This document shows positions 8,520 to 18,623 of a stretch of 64,000 nucleotides of DNA, piece by piece. Position numbers and translations under genes: made by a program. The notes beneath the pieces are model-generated. The model saw only the letters and a program-made list of their open reading frames with translations. It searched no databases and had not been told where the DNA came from. How positions within the stretch are numbered: position 1 is the first letter of the stretch; every line of letters starts with the position of its first letter. Source of the DNA: DASXAI01 sp963728985. Lineage in GTDB: Bacteria; Actinomycetota; Acidimicrobiia; Acidimicrobiales; Ilumatobacteraceae. The stretch is taken from the NCBI GenBank assembly GCA_963728985.1, contig CAVSME010000001.1, positions 310,001 through 374,000 of the forward strand. Reading direction: 5' to 3'.

Positions 8520-9038
8520 ATGACCCACGTCCCCGAGACCGAGCGACCGCTGCCGCCACCGGACGCGGTGCCGACGCTGCCACCGCCGACACCGATGCCG
8601 TCATCCGAAGCCATGCGCTTCGCCGGGGCGCCGGCCACCCATCGCCGCACGCTCACGACCGGGTGGCGCTGGGTCCTGGCGTGCGGCTGGGGCATGGTGA
8701 TGGCCGGGATCGGCGTCGTGGCCAACACCGGCTTCCTGCTCGGCGACCCGCCCTTCTGGACCGGGAACGGCTTGGCCGTCCTGCCCTTCGTCGTGCCCGT
8801 GCTCGTCCTGGTGGCGCTGGCCGCCGACTGGCGCTACGAGATCGCGCTGGCGTTCGTGGCCGTTGCCGCCACCGCCGCGATCGGGGTGGTCGATCTGTTC
8901 CACGCCCCCCCGATGGGCTACGGCGAGCTGATCTTCGCGTTGGTCGGCCTGCTCGTCACGATCGCGGCGATGGCCGGCCTGGTGCCGCGTCTTCTCGGCG
9001 CCTCCGGCGCCGACTCGCTGCGCTCGGACAATCCCTAG
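8520..9038 (+). CDS. Small membrane protein of unknown function, four helices
   Basis: 172 residues; I do not recognise the family. The first 45 residues are Pro/Thr/Glu-rich and polar, then four hydrophobic stretches follow (about residues 48-70, 80-100, 105-125 and 135-160), separated by short loops. It therefore looks like an integral membrane protein with a cytoplasmic or disordered N-terminal tail. TAGCGT at 8503-8508 could be the -10 box, leaving a leader of only a few bases. It is convergent with cysN; two inverted repeats lie between them. Confidence 0.6.
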   Translation: MTHVPETERPLPPPDAVPTLPPPTPMPSSEAMRFAGAPATHRRTLTTGWRWVLACGWGMVMAGIGVVANTGFLLGDPPFWTGNGLAVLPFVVPVLVLVALAADWRYEIALAFVAVAATAAIGVVDLFHAPPMGYGELIFALVGLLVTIAAMAGLVPRLLGASGADSLRSDNP

Positions 9039-9070
9039 GCCACCCGCCCCGCCGCCGCACTGGGGCGGCA
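9012..9070 (+). repeat. 59-bp repeat, copy A (pairs with 10385-10443)
   Basis: Bases 9012-9070 match the reverse complement of 10385-10443 at 52 of 59 positions. The copy covers the last codons and stop of the upstream membrane-protein gene and the start of the spacer. It contains a hairpin, CCGCCCC (9044-9050) with GGGGCGG (9062-9068). It resembles a REP-like, 3'-end-associated element. Confidence 0.65.
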
Positions 9071-9093
9071 CTCAGCGGCGTGCTTCTGTGCGC

Positions 9094-9118
9094 GAATTCG
9101 CGACAATGTCGCGAATTC
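9094..9118. terminator. Perfect 25-bp palindrome between convergent genes
   Basis: A 12-bp arm GAATTCGCGACA (9094-9105) and its exact reverse complement TGTCGCGAATTC (9107-9118) are separated by one base. Outer CTGTG (9086-9090) and CACAG (9124-9128) can also pair. It lies between two convergent genes ending at 9038 and 9148, which suits a bidirectional terminator, but near-zero spacing also suits a protein-binding site. Confidence 0.6.
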
Positions 9119-9147
9119 CGTCACACAGGCGGTCGTTGAGCTCGATC

Positions 9148-10377
9148 TCAGCGGATCATGGCGGCGCCGACGGTGGCGTTGGTGACCTCGTCCACCAGCA
9201 GCAGGCTGCCCGTCGCGCGGCTCTGGCGGTACGGATCGACCGCCAACCCCGTGGCCGTCCCGAGCCGCACCGTGCCCAGGTCGTTGAGCCCGAGCGAGGG
9301 CGGTGCGTGCTCCCGGCTGAGATCGATGACGTCGAGCCGATCGACGAGCTCGTGCACCACCGCCCGCGCCACGCGGGTCGTGTGCTGCACCAGCAACCGG
9401 TCGCCGGCGGCCAGCGGCCGCTCGGCGAACCAGCACACCGTGGCTTCGAGCTCCCGGGTCACCGACGGATCGGGCGCCGTGGCGATGAGGTCGCCGCGGC
9501 CCACGTCGAGATCGTCGGCCAGCGTGACCGACACCGACGACCACGGCACGGCGGCGTCGAGCGGGCCGTCATGGGTGTCGATCGACACGATGCGGCTGCG
9601 CTCCCCCGCCGGCAGCACCACGACGTCGTCGCCCGGCCGCAGCACGCCCGCCACCACCGGCCCGGCGTAGCGGCGCACACCGTCGTGGCGGATGACCCAC
9701 TGCACCGGCAGCCGCCCGCCGACGCCGTTCGCATCGGGCGGCGCCAGCTCCACCGTCTCGAGGTGCTCGAGGAACGTCGGCCCGCTGTACCAACCCATCT
9801 CGGTGGAGTGATCGACCACGTTGTCGCCCTTGAGCGCGGAGATGGGGATCGGCACGACCGAGGGGATGCCGACGGCGTCGGCCAGCACGGCGAACTCCTC
9901 GGCCACGTCGTCGAACGCCGACTCGGACCAGTCGACCAGGTCCATCTTGTTGACCGCGAGCACGACGTGATGCACGCCGAGGAGCCCGGTGACGGCGGCG
10001 TGGCGCCGCGTCTGCTCGACGAGCCCGGCACTGGCGTCGGCGAGGATGACGGCGACGTCGGCGGTCGAGGCCGCAGTGACCATGTTGCGCGTGTAGCGGG
10101 CGTGGCCCGGCGCGTCGGCGATGATGAACGACCGCGTGGGCGTGGAGAAGTAGCGGTGGGCGACGTCGATGGTGATGCCCTGCTCCCGCTCGGCCCGCAG
10201 GCCGTCGGTCACGAGCGCGAGATCGAGCCCCTCACCGCCGCGCCGCGCCGTCGACAGGGCGAGCGCGTCGAGCTGGTCGTCGAAGAGCGCCTTGGTGTCG
10301 TGCAGCAGGCGGCCGATCAGCGTGCTCTTGCCGTCGTCGACGGAGCCCGCTGTCGTGAACCGCAGCAGGTCGGTCAT
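9148..10377 (-). CDS. cysN: Sulfate adenylyltransferase subunit 1 (GTPase)
   Basis: 409 residues, an EF-Tu-like GTPase that drives ATP sulfurylase (CysD) to make adenosine 5'-phosphosulfate from sulfate and ATP. P-loop GSVDDGKSTLIGRL near residue 11, switch II DAPGHARYTRNM near 86 and NKMDLVDW near 143 are all present. Beta-barrel domains follow. There is no fused APS kinase domain; cysC is separate in the same operon. It is the last gene of the minus-strand sulfur operon, 93 bases after cysD, and that spacer holds repeat copy B. Confidence 0.95.
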   Translation of the reverse strand: MTDLLRFTTAGSVDDGKSTLIGRLLHDTKALFDDQLDALALSTARRGGEGLDLALVTDGLRAEREQGITIDVAHRYFSTPTRSFIIADAPGHARYTRNMVTAASTADVAVILADASAGLVEQTRRHAAVTGLLGVHHVVLAVNKMDLVDWSESAFDDVAEEFAVLADAVGIPSVVPIPISALKGDNVVDHSTEMGWYSGPTFLEHLETVELAPPDANGVGGRLPVQWVIRHDGVRRYAGPVVAGVLRPGDDVVVLPAGERSRIVSIDTHDGPLDAAVPWSSVSVTLADDLDVGRGDLIATAPDPSVTRELEATVCWFAERPLAAGDRLLVQHTTRVARAVVHELVDRLDVIDLSREHAPPSLGLNDLGTVRLGTATGLAVDPYRQSRATGSLLLVDEVTNATVGAAMIR

Positions 10378-10384
10378 CGGCTCA

Positions 10385-10443
10385 TGCCGCCGCAGTGCGG
10401 CGGCGGGGCAGGTCCCCGACGGATTGTCCGAGCACAGCGAGTC
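10385..10443 (-). repeat. 59-bp repeat, copy B, in the cysD-cysN spacer
   Basis: Reverse complement of copy A (52/59 identical). It begins 28 bases after the cysD stop in the transcribed direction. The core forms a hairpin: GCCGCCGCA and TGCGGCGGC around a single base near 10386-10404. A structured repeat inside an operon spacer could lower downstream cysN expression or stabilise cysD mRNA. Confidence 0.65.
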
Positions 10444-10470
10444 CGAGGCGAAGCCGAGGCAGGGAAGCGG

Positions 10471-11394
10471 TCAAAAGTAGCCCTCACGCTTGCGGTCCTC
10501 CATGGCCGTCTCCGAGAAGCGGTCGTCGGCGCGCGTGGCGCCCCGCTCGGTGACACGGCTGGCCGCCGTTTCGACGACGATCTCCTCCGGCGTGGCCGCC
10601 TCCGACCGCACGGCGCCGGTGCACGTCATGTCGCCCACGGTGCGGTAGCGGACCGTCTCGATGAACGGATCCTCGTCCGGACCGGGCGGCGTCCACGGGC
10701 CCGTGGCCACGAGCATGCCCTGGCGCGCCACCACCTCGCGCTTGTGGGAGAAGTACAGCGACGGCAGCTCCACCCCGTCGGCGGCGATGTAGCGCCACAC
10801 GTCGAGCTCGGTCCAGTCCGAGATCGGGAACGCCCGCACGTGCTCACCCGAGCGCACGCGGCCGTTGTACAGCCGCCACAGCTCGGGCCGCTGGTTGCGC
10901 GGCTCCCACTGCCCGAACGCGTCCCGGAACGACAGCACGCGCTCCTTGGCCCGGGCCTTGTCCTCGTCGCGGCGGGCGCCCCCGATCAGGCAGTCGAACT
11001 GGTGCTCGGCGATGGCGTCGAGCAGCGTGGTGCTCTGCAGCCGGTTGCGCGAGCCGGTGAGGCCGGGATCGGCGACCCGCCCGTCGTCGATCGACGCCTG
11101 CACCGACGCCACCACCAGTCGCTCGCCCAGCTCGGCTACGCGCCGGTCGCGGAACTCGATCACCTCGGGGAAGTTGTGGCCGGTGTCGACGTGCACGATC
11201 GGGAACGGGAACTTCCCCGGCCGGAACGCCTTCTCGGCCAGGCGCAGCAGCACGCACGAGTCCTTGCCGCCCGAGAACAGCAGCGCGGGACGCTCGAAGG
11301 TGGCCGCGACCTCGCGCATGATGTAGATGCCGTGGTCTTCGAGGTCGGCCAAGTGGCTCGACAGGTGCCAGCGCGTGCCGCTCAACATCGTCAT
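10471..11394 (-). CDS. cysD: Sulfate adenylyltransferase subunit 2
   Basis: 307 residues of the PP-loop ATP pyrophosphatase family; the catalytic loop FSGGKDSCVLLRL lies near residue 40. With CysN it forms ATP sulfurylase. VHVDTGHNFPEVIEFRD and GGARRDEDKARAKER are characteristic of CysD. The C-terminus ends DRKREGYF, also typical. The ATG at 11394 follows a good ribosome site (GAGGAG) and lies 13 bases after cysH. Confidence 0.96.
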   Translation of the reverse strand: MTMLSGTRWHLSSHLADLEDHGIYIMREVAATFERPALLFSGGKDSCVLLRLAEKAFRPGKFPFPIVHVDTGHNFPEVIEFRDRRVAELGERLVVASVQASIDDGRVADPGLTGSRNRLQSTTLLDAIAEHQFDCLIGGARRDEDKARAKERVLSFRDAFGQWEPRNQRPELWRLYNGRVRSGEHVRAFPISDWTELDVWRYIAADGVELPSLYFSHKREVVARQGMLVATGPWTPPGPDEDPFIETVRYRTVGDMTCTGAVRSEAATPEEIVVETAASRVTERGATRADDRFSETAMEDRKREGYF

Positions 11395-11407
11395 CAGTCG
11401 TGTCTCC

Positions 11408-12070
11408 TCACAGATGGAGTCCGCACTCGGTCTTGGTGGAGTTGGCCCAGCGGCCCGATCGCTTGTCGGCTCCGTCGGCCACGGCCTGGGTGCACGGCCA
11501 GCACCCGATCGACGGGTAGCCGCGAGCGACCAGCGGGTTCACGGGTACGTCGTGGAGCTGGATGTAGAGGGCGACGTCGTCGTCGGTCCAGGTGGCGATG
11601 GGGTTCACCTTCACCAGGCCGCGCCGGTCCCGCTCGACGACGGGCGTGTCCGCCCGGTCGGGCGAGTCGTCGCGCCGGAGGCCCGAGACCCAGGCTTCCT
11701 TGCCGGCGAGGGCGGCCTCGAGCTGCGCCACCTTGCGCACGGCGCAGCAGGCGTCGGTGTCGGTGCGCCACAGGTCGTCGAGGGGCACATCGGGCCGGCG
11801 CACCTGGAGCTTCACCGGGTAGCGCCGCCGCACGACCTCGAGCGTGTCCAGCGTCTCCGGGAAGTGGTACTGGGTGTCGAGGAAGATCACCTCGGTACCG
11901 GGAGCCACGCGGGCCACGAGGTCGACGAGGACGGCGTCGGTCAGCGACGTGGTGAGGCACAGGCGGTCGCCGAACGTGCCCGCCGCCCAGCGCACGATCT
12001 CTTCGGGCGGGGCCGGCTCGAGCGCGGCCGCCACGGCCGCCAGGTCCTGGTCGCTCAGCATCGTCGTCAT
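11408..12070 (-). CDS. cysH: Assimilatory APS reductase (Fe-S type CysH)
   Basis: 220 residues. Reduces adenylyl sulfate to sulfite and AMP with thioredoxin. The catalytic Cys is in the C-terminal KTECGLHL motif. The Cys pair in DACCAVRK and the Cys-x-x-Cys in GCWPCTQA are the four ligands of a [4Fe-4S] cluster, which marks the APS-reducing type rather than the cluster-free PAPS reductase. That is notable because cysC, which makes PAPS, is its direct neighbour. The ATG at 12070 overlaps the cysC stop in an ATGA junction, which fixes the start. Confidence 0.93.
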   Translation of the reverse strand: MTTMLSDQDLAAVAAALEPAPPEEIVRWAAGTFGDRLCLTTSLTDAVLVDLVARVAPGTEVIFLDTQYHFPETLDTLEVVRRRYPVKLQVRRPDVPLDDLWRTDTDACCAVRKVAQLEAALAGKEAWVSGLRRDDSPDRADTPVVERDRRGLVKVNPIATWTDDDVALYIQLHDVPVNPLVARGYPSIGCWPCTQAVADGADKRSGRWANSTKTECGLHL

Positions 12071-12576
12071 CGCAGGGCCGCCACGATCAGCTCGACGGCG
12101 GCGTCCACGCCGAGCTGGTGCGTCGGCACCACGACCTCCGGCGCCAGCGGCTCCTCGTACGGATCGTCGACCCCGGTGAGGCCGGTCATCGTGCCGGCCC
12201 GCTGGCGGGCGTACAGACCCTTCACGTCGCGATCGGCGCACACGTCGACGGGCGTGGACACCCAGACCTCCACGAACCGGTCCCCCACCCGCTCGCGCAC
12301 CGCATCGCGAGCGGTCCGGTACGGCGACACCACCGGGCACAGGACGGTGACGCCGTGGCGGGCCAGCAGGTCGGCCACGTAGCCGATGCGGCGCACGTTC
12401 TCGTCCCGATCGGCCCGGCCGTAGCCGAGGTCGGCGCACAGCTCGGTGCGCACCGCGTCACCGTCGAGGAGTTGCACGGCATGGCCGTCGTCGGTGAGCC
12501 GCTCGGCCACCGCGGCGGCGATCGTCGACTTCCCCGCCGAGGGCAGGCCCGTGAGCCACACCACGCGCCCGCCCAT
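12067..12576 (-). CDS. cysC: Adenylyl-sulfate kinase
   Basis: 169 residues. Phosphorylates APS to PAPS. P-loop GLPSAGKSTIAAAV near residue 10, DGDAVRTELCADLGYGRADRDEN near 42 and a short C-terminal lid are as in stand-alone CysC. The ATG at 12576 shares its A with the permease stop (TGATG), and the stop overlaps cysH by 4 bases, so the operon is translationally coupled. With an APS-type CysH next door, the PAPS made here probably serves sulfotransferases or turnover, not reduction. Confidence 0.95.
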   Translation of the reverse strand: MGGRVVWLTGLPSAGKSTIAAAVAERLTDDGHAVQLLDGDAVRTELCADLGYGRADRDENVRRIGYVADLLARHGVTVLCPVVSPYRTARDAVRERVGDRFVEVWVSTPVDVCADRDVKGLYARQRAGTMTGLTGVDDPYEEPLAPEVVVPTHQLGVDAAVELIVAALR

Positions 12577-13466
12577 CAGTCGGCCAGCCCCCGGCGGCGG
12601 CGGATGCGGCGGTCGATCCGGCCGAAGACGAGCGAGTCCACCAGGATGCCGAGGATCAGGATCATCAGCATCACCGACATCAGCCCGGCGGAGTCGGCGA
12701 ACTGGCGCTCGAACTCCAGCCGGCTGCCGATCGAAGGCGCGTTGGCGATGATGACGAGCAGCTCGCCGGCCATGAGGCTGCGCCAGGCGAAGGCCCAGCC
12801 CTGCTTGAGGCCGCCGAGATAGGCCGGCCACATGCCGGGTACCACGACATGGCGGTACAGCGAGAGGTTCTTGGCCCCGAGCACCCGCCCCGCCCGTAGC
12901 CACAGCGGCGGCAGGTGGTCCACGCCGGCGATCACACCGTTGGCGATGGCCGGCGCGGCACCGATGACCACCACGAACATGATCGAGCCCTCGGTGCCCC
13001 GGAACAGCAGGATGGCGAGGGGGAACCAGGCGATCGACGGCATCGTCTGGATGCCGGTGATGAGCGAGCCGATGGCCGCCCGCAGCGCCCTGAAGCGGGT
13101 GACGGCGAGGCCGATGGCCGAGCCGATCAGGAGGGCCATGGCGTAGCCGGTGGCGGCCCGCTGCATGGTGTTCCCGATGGCCTGCCACGTCGTGGCCTCG
13201 CCCAGGTCCTCGAAGAAGCGCTTGAAGACGGTGGCCGGCGCCGGGAGCACGTACTCGGGGCGCCAACCGCTCCACACGACCGCCTGCCACACCCCCACCA
13301 CGATGGCGATGGCCAGCAGCTTCGGCCACGTGGCCGCCCACAAGCGGGCGGGCCGGGAACGCTGGTCGTCGGCGGGGGCGTCGAGGGCGTCGAGGCCGGC
13401 GAGCTCGGCGTCGACGCCAGGCTCGGCCAGCTCCAGCTCCTTCAGACGATCCTCAACGATGGCCAT
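12576..13466 (-). CDS. ABC transporter permease, SsuC/TauC/NrtB family
   Basis: 296 residues. The first 45 are polar, followed by about six membrane helices. The cytoplasmic EAA loop appears as GAKNLSLYRHVVVPGMWPAYLGGLKQGWAFAWRSLMAGE, described here by its key residues G-(x17)-G in positions about 190-235. The family imports sulfonates, taurine, nitrate or bicarbonate; the setting inside a sulfur operon suggests an organosulfonate or sulfate substrate. No periplasmic binding protein gene is present in the window, so the receptor must be encoded elsewhere or be absent. It overlaps the ATPase gene by 14 bases. Confidence 0.88.
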   Translation of the reverse strand: MAIVEDRLKELELAEPGVDAELAGLDALDAPADDQRSRPARLWAATWPKLLAIAIVVGVWQAVVWSGWRPEYVLPAPATVFKRFFEDLGEATTWQAIGNTMQRAATGYAMALLIGSAIGLAVTRFRALRAAIGSLITGIQTMPSIAWFPLAILLFRGTEGSIMFVVVIGAAPAIANGVIAGVDHLPPLWLRAGRVLGAKNLSLYRHVVVPGMWPAYLGGLKQGWAFAWRSLMAGELLVIIANAPSIGSRLEFERQFADSAGLMSVMLMILILGILVDSLVFGRIDRRIRRRRGLAD

Positions 13467-14220
13467 GGCGGGCGACCTCCTCGCGCAGGCGGGCGGTGAT
13501 CTGCGTGGCCAGCGAGCCGACGGCCGGCGACTCGATGCGGCGGGGCCGGGGGATGTCGACGGGGAACTCGGCGGCCACCCGGCCCGGGCGGCTGGTGAGC
13601 AGGATGATGCGGTCGGCCAGCCGGGCCGCTTCCCGCACGTTGTGGGTGACGAAGACGACGGTGGAGCCGGTGCCCTGCCAGATCCGCTCCAGCTCGTCGT
13701 GGAGCACGTCGCGGGTCATGGCGTCGAGGGCGCCGAAGGGCTCGTCCATGAGGAGGACGTCGGCGTCCTGGGCCAGGGCCCGAGCGAGGGCCACCCGCTG
13801 GCGCATGCCGCCGGAGAGCTCGTGGGGGCGCTTGTCGGCGAACCCACCGAGCTGGACCACGTCGAGCAGCTCGGCCACGCGCGGCGCCCGATCGCGCCGG
13901 GCCACACCCTGGAGGCGCAGGGCCAGCTCCACGTTGCGGTGCACGGTGAGCCACGGGAACAGGGCCGCTTCCTGGAACATCAGGGCGCTGCGGCCGCCGA
14001 CCTCGACGGTGCCGGCGCTCGGGGCGTCGAGCCCGGCCGCCAGGCTGAGCAGGGTGCTCTTGCCGCAGCCGGAGGCACCCACGAGGCAGACGAACTCGCC
14101 GGGGCGGATGTCGAGGCTGATCCGGTCGAGGGCCAGGACACCGCCGCGGGCGGCTCCGTAGCGCTTCGACACCCCATCGAGCGTGACGGCGCCGCGAAGT
14201 TCGGTGGTGACCACGCTCAT
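13453..14220 (-). CDS. ABC transporter ATPase, SsuB/TauB family
   Basis: 255 residues from ATG 14220 (an upstream ATG at 14301 is less likely since the fold begins at VTLDGVSKRYG). Walker A GASGCGKSTLLSL near residue 44, Q-loop LMFQEAALFPW, signature LSGGMRQRVALARAL and Walker B VLLMDEPFGALD are intact. It energises the adjacent permease. It is the first gene of the sulfur operon and divergent from aldose epimerase. Confidence 0.92.
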   Translation of the reverse strand: MSVVTTELRGAVTLDGVSKRYGAARGGVLALDRISLDIRPGEFVCLVGASGCGKSTLLSLAAGLDAPSAGTVEVGGRSALMFQEAALFPWLTVHRNVELALRLQGVARRDRAPRVAELLDVVQLGGFADKRPHELSGGMRQRVALARALAQDADVLLMDEPFGALDAMTRDVLHDELERIWQGTGSTVVFVTHNVREAARLADRIILLTSRPGRVAAEFPVDIPRPRRIESPAVGSLATQITARLREEVARHGHR

Positions 14221-14241
14221 CGGCCGCTCGATCTCCCCTGC

Positions 14242-14271
14242 ATTGTCGACTAAAGCGATCAGACTTTCCAA
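14242..14271 (-). promoter_or_regulatory. Possible promoter of the sulfur operon
   Basis: On the minus strand TTGGAA (14271-14266) and GACAAT (14247-14242) are 18 bases apart and resemble -35 and -10 boxes. Transcription would begin near 14235, 15 bases before the ATPase start. Confidence 0.3.
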
Positions 14272-14322
14272 GTATGCCCGGACGCCCGCCGAACGCGCCA
14301 CCGTCGTACAGTCCCGCGATGC

Positions 14323-15240
14323 ATGGCCACGATCCGGATCGACCGCCGCTTCGGTGCCGCCGCCGTCACCCTGGCCGCCGGTGACCTCGCCGCCACGTTC
14401 CTCCCCGAGCTCGGCATGGTGGGGGCCGCCCTACGGTGGCGAGACCATGACCTGGTGGTCCTGCGGGGCGGATCACGGCAGGTGGCGGGCCGTCGCACCA
14501 GCGGCATCCCCCTGCTGCACCCCTGGGCCAACCGCCTCGCCCGGCGCCGGTACGTGGCCGCCGGGGTCGCCGTCGACCTCCGCCGCCTGGACCTGCCGAC
14601 CGACAGCAACGGGCTGCCGATGCACGGCACGATGGTGGGCCGGGCCGGCTGGGAGGTGACGAAGGCCACCGCCAGCCGGCAGCAGGCCACGCTGGCCACC
14701 CGGTTCGACTACGGGGCCGACCCGGACCTGCTCGCCGCCTTCCCGTTCCCGCACGTCGTCGCCCTCGCCGTCACGCTGACCAGCTCGGCCCTCACCCTCA
14801 CCACCACCGTGTCGGCCACCACCGACCAGGCCGTGCCGGTGTCGTTCGGGTGGCACCCTTACCTGCGGGTCCCCGGGCCCCGATCGGGCTGGCGGTTGCG
14901 CCTGCCCGCCCGCGAGCACCTCGGCCTGTCCCGCCGCCAGATCCCCACCGGCCGGGCGCGACACCAACCCGAAGAGGACGAGCCCATCGCCGGCCGCACG
15001 TTCGACGACGGCTACGCGCTCGGACCCGATCGTCACTTCGCCCTCACCGGCGCCCGCGTCGGCCTCGCCGTCACCTTCGACGGTGGCTACCCGTTCGCGC
15101 AGATGTGGGTGCCGCCGGGGATGGGCTTCGCCTGCATCGAGCCGATGACGGCACCCACCAACGCCCTGCTGACCGACAGCTACGCGCTGGCCACGCCGGG
15201 GGCGCCCTACGCGGCCACGTTCACGGTACGGCCGGAGTGA
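14323..15240 (+). CDS. Aldose 1-epimerase family protein
   Basis: 305 residues with the galactose mutarotase fold. HPWANRLARRRYV near residue 66, MHGTMVGRAGWEV near 100 (a catalytic-type His), SFGWHPYLRVPG near 168 and the late acidic residue in GFACIEPMTAPTNAL near 269 match the family. It interconverts alpha and beta anomers of a sugar. TACAGT at 14307-14312 may be its -10 box, giving a leader of only a few bases. It is divergent from the ABC ATPase gene and convergent with rnhA, with 1 base between stops. Confidence 0.85.
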   Translation: MATIRIDRRFGAAAVTLAAGDLAATFLPELGMVGAALRWRDHDLVVLRGGSRQVAGRRTSGIPLLHPWANRLARRRYVAAGVAVDLRRLDLPTDSNGLPMHGTMVGRAGWEVTKATASRQQATLATRFDYGADPDLLAAFPFPHVVALAVTLTSSALTLTTTVSATTDQAVPVSFGWHPYLRVPGPRSGWRLRLPAREHLGLSRRQIPTGRARHQPEEDEPIAGRTFDDGYALGPDRHFALTGARVGLAVTFDGGYPFAQMWVPPGMGFACIEPMTAPTNALLTDSYALATPGAPYAATFTVRPE

Positions 15241-15241
15241 G

Positions 15242-15691
15242 TCACAGCCGGGACGACGCTGCCTGGCGCGCCGCCTCCACGGCCATGACGTCGACCAGGT
15301 CGTTCATCGGGTCGGAGGAATGCCCCTTCACCCAGCCGAAGGTGACATCGCCGCGCTCGTTCACCAGATCCACGAGCGGCTCCCACAGATCCCGGTTCGC
15401 CACCGGCTGCTTCTTGGCGTTGCGCCAGCCGTTGCGCTGCCACGACGCCCACCAGCGGTCGCGGAAGCAGTTCACGACGTAGGTGGAGTCGGACATGACG
15501 TGGAGCGGGCCGGGAAGGGCCCGCACCGCCTCCAGGACCGCCTGGATCTCCATGCGCTGGTTGGTGGTGTGACCGTTGCCGCCGCTGCCCCTGGGCTCGC
15601 CGTCGGGGGCCACCGCCCAGGCCCAGCCGCCCGGTCCGGGGTTCCCGGAACAGGCGCCATCGGTGTAGACGATTCCTTCGGCATGGCGCAC
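15242..15691 (-). CDS. rnhA: Ribonuclease HI
   Basis: 149 residues from GTG 15691. Cleaves RNA in RNA-DNA hybrids. The four catalytic acids are visible: Asp in YTDGACSGNPG, Glu in RMEIQAVLEA, Asp in MSDSTYVVNCF, and Asp in DLVDVMAVEAAR; the catalytic His is in VKGHSSD. Length and order match bacterial type 1 RNase H without an N-terminal hybrid-binding domain. Confidence 0.95.
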   Translation of the reverse strand: MRHAEGIVYTDGACSGNPGPGGWAWAVAPDGEPRGSGGNGHTTNQRMEIQAVLEAVRALPGPLHVMSDSTYVVNCFRDRWWASWQRNGWRNAKKQPVANRDLWEPLVDLVNERGDVTFGWVKGHSSDPMNDLVDVMAVEAARQAASSRL

Positions 15692-15723
15692 GGAACGAGC
15701 CTGCCACGCGAGAGAATGGGGGC

Positions 15724-18444
<2,721 letters not shown>

Positions 18445-18449
18445 GTGCG

Positions 18450-18474
18450 AGACTCCCGTCGCAGGACGGGGTCT
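18450..18474 (+). terminator. Hairpin terminator after aceE
   Basis: AGACTCCCGTC (18450-18460) pairs with GACGGGGTCT (18465-18474) around a GCAG tetraloop with one bulge, 5 bases after the aceE stop. Confidence 0.6.
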
Positions 18475-18623
18475 TCACGCGTAGAGGGTGCGCCCTCGTA
18501 CCGAATCGCGGCATACGCCATAGGATTCGCGCCGGATGGGATCCGACCGCCGTATCAGCCGCAGCGGCCGCTGACTCCTCTGTTCCGAGTGCTGTCCATC
18601 TCGTCTGAGCCAGGACCGAGCGG

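Noticed and set aside
9088..11955. Long plus-strand open frame over the cys genes
   Set aside because: Antisense to cysN, cysD and cysH, which have full motif support; the translation is low-complexity.
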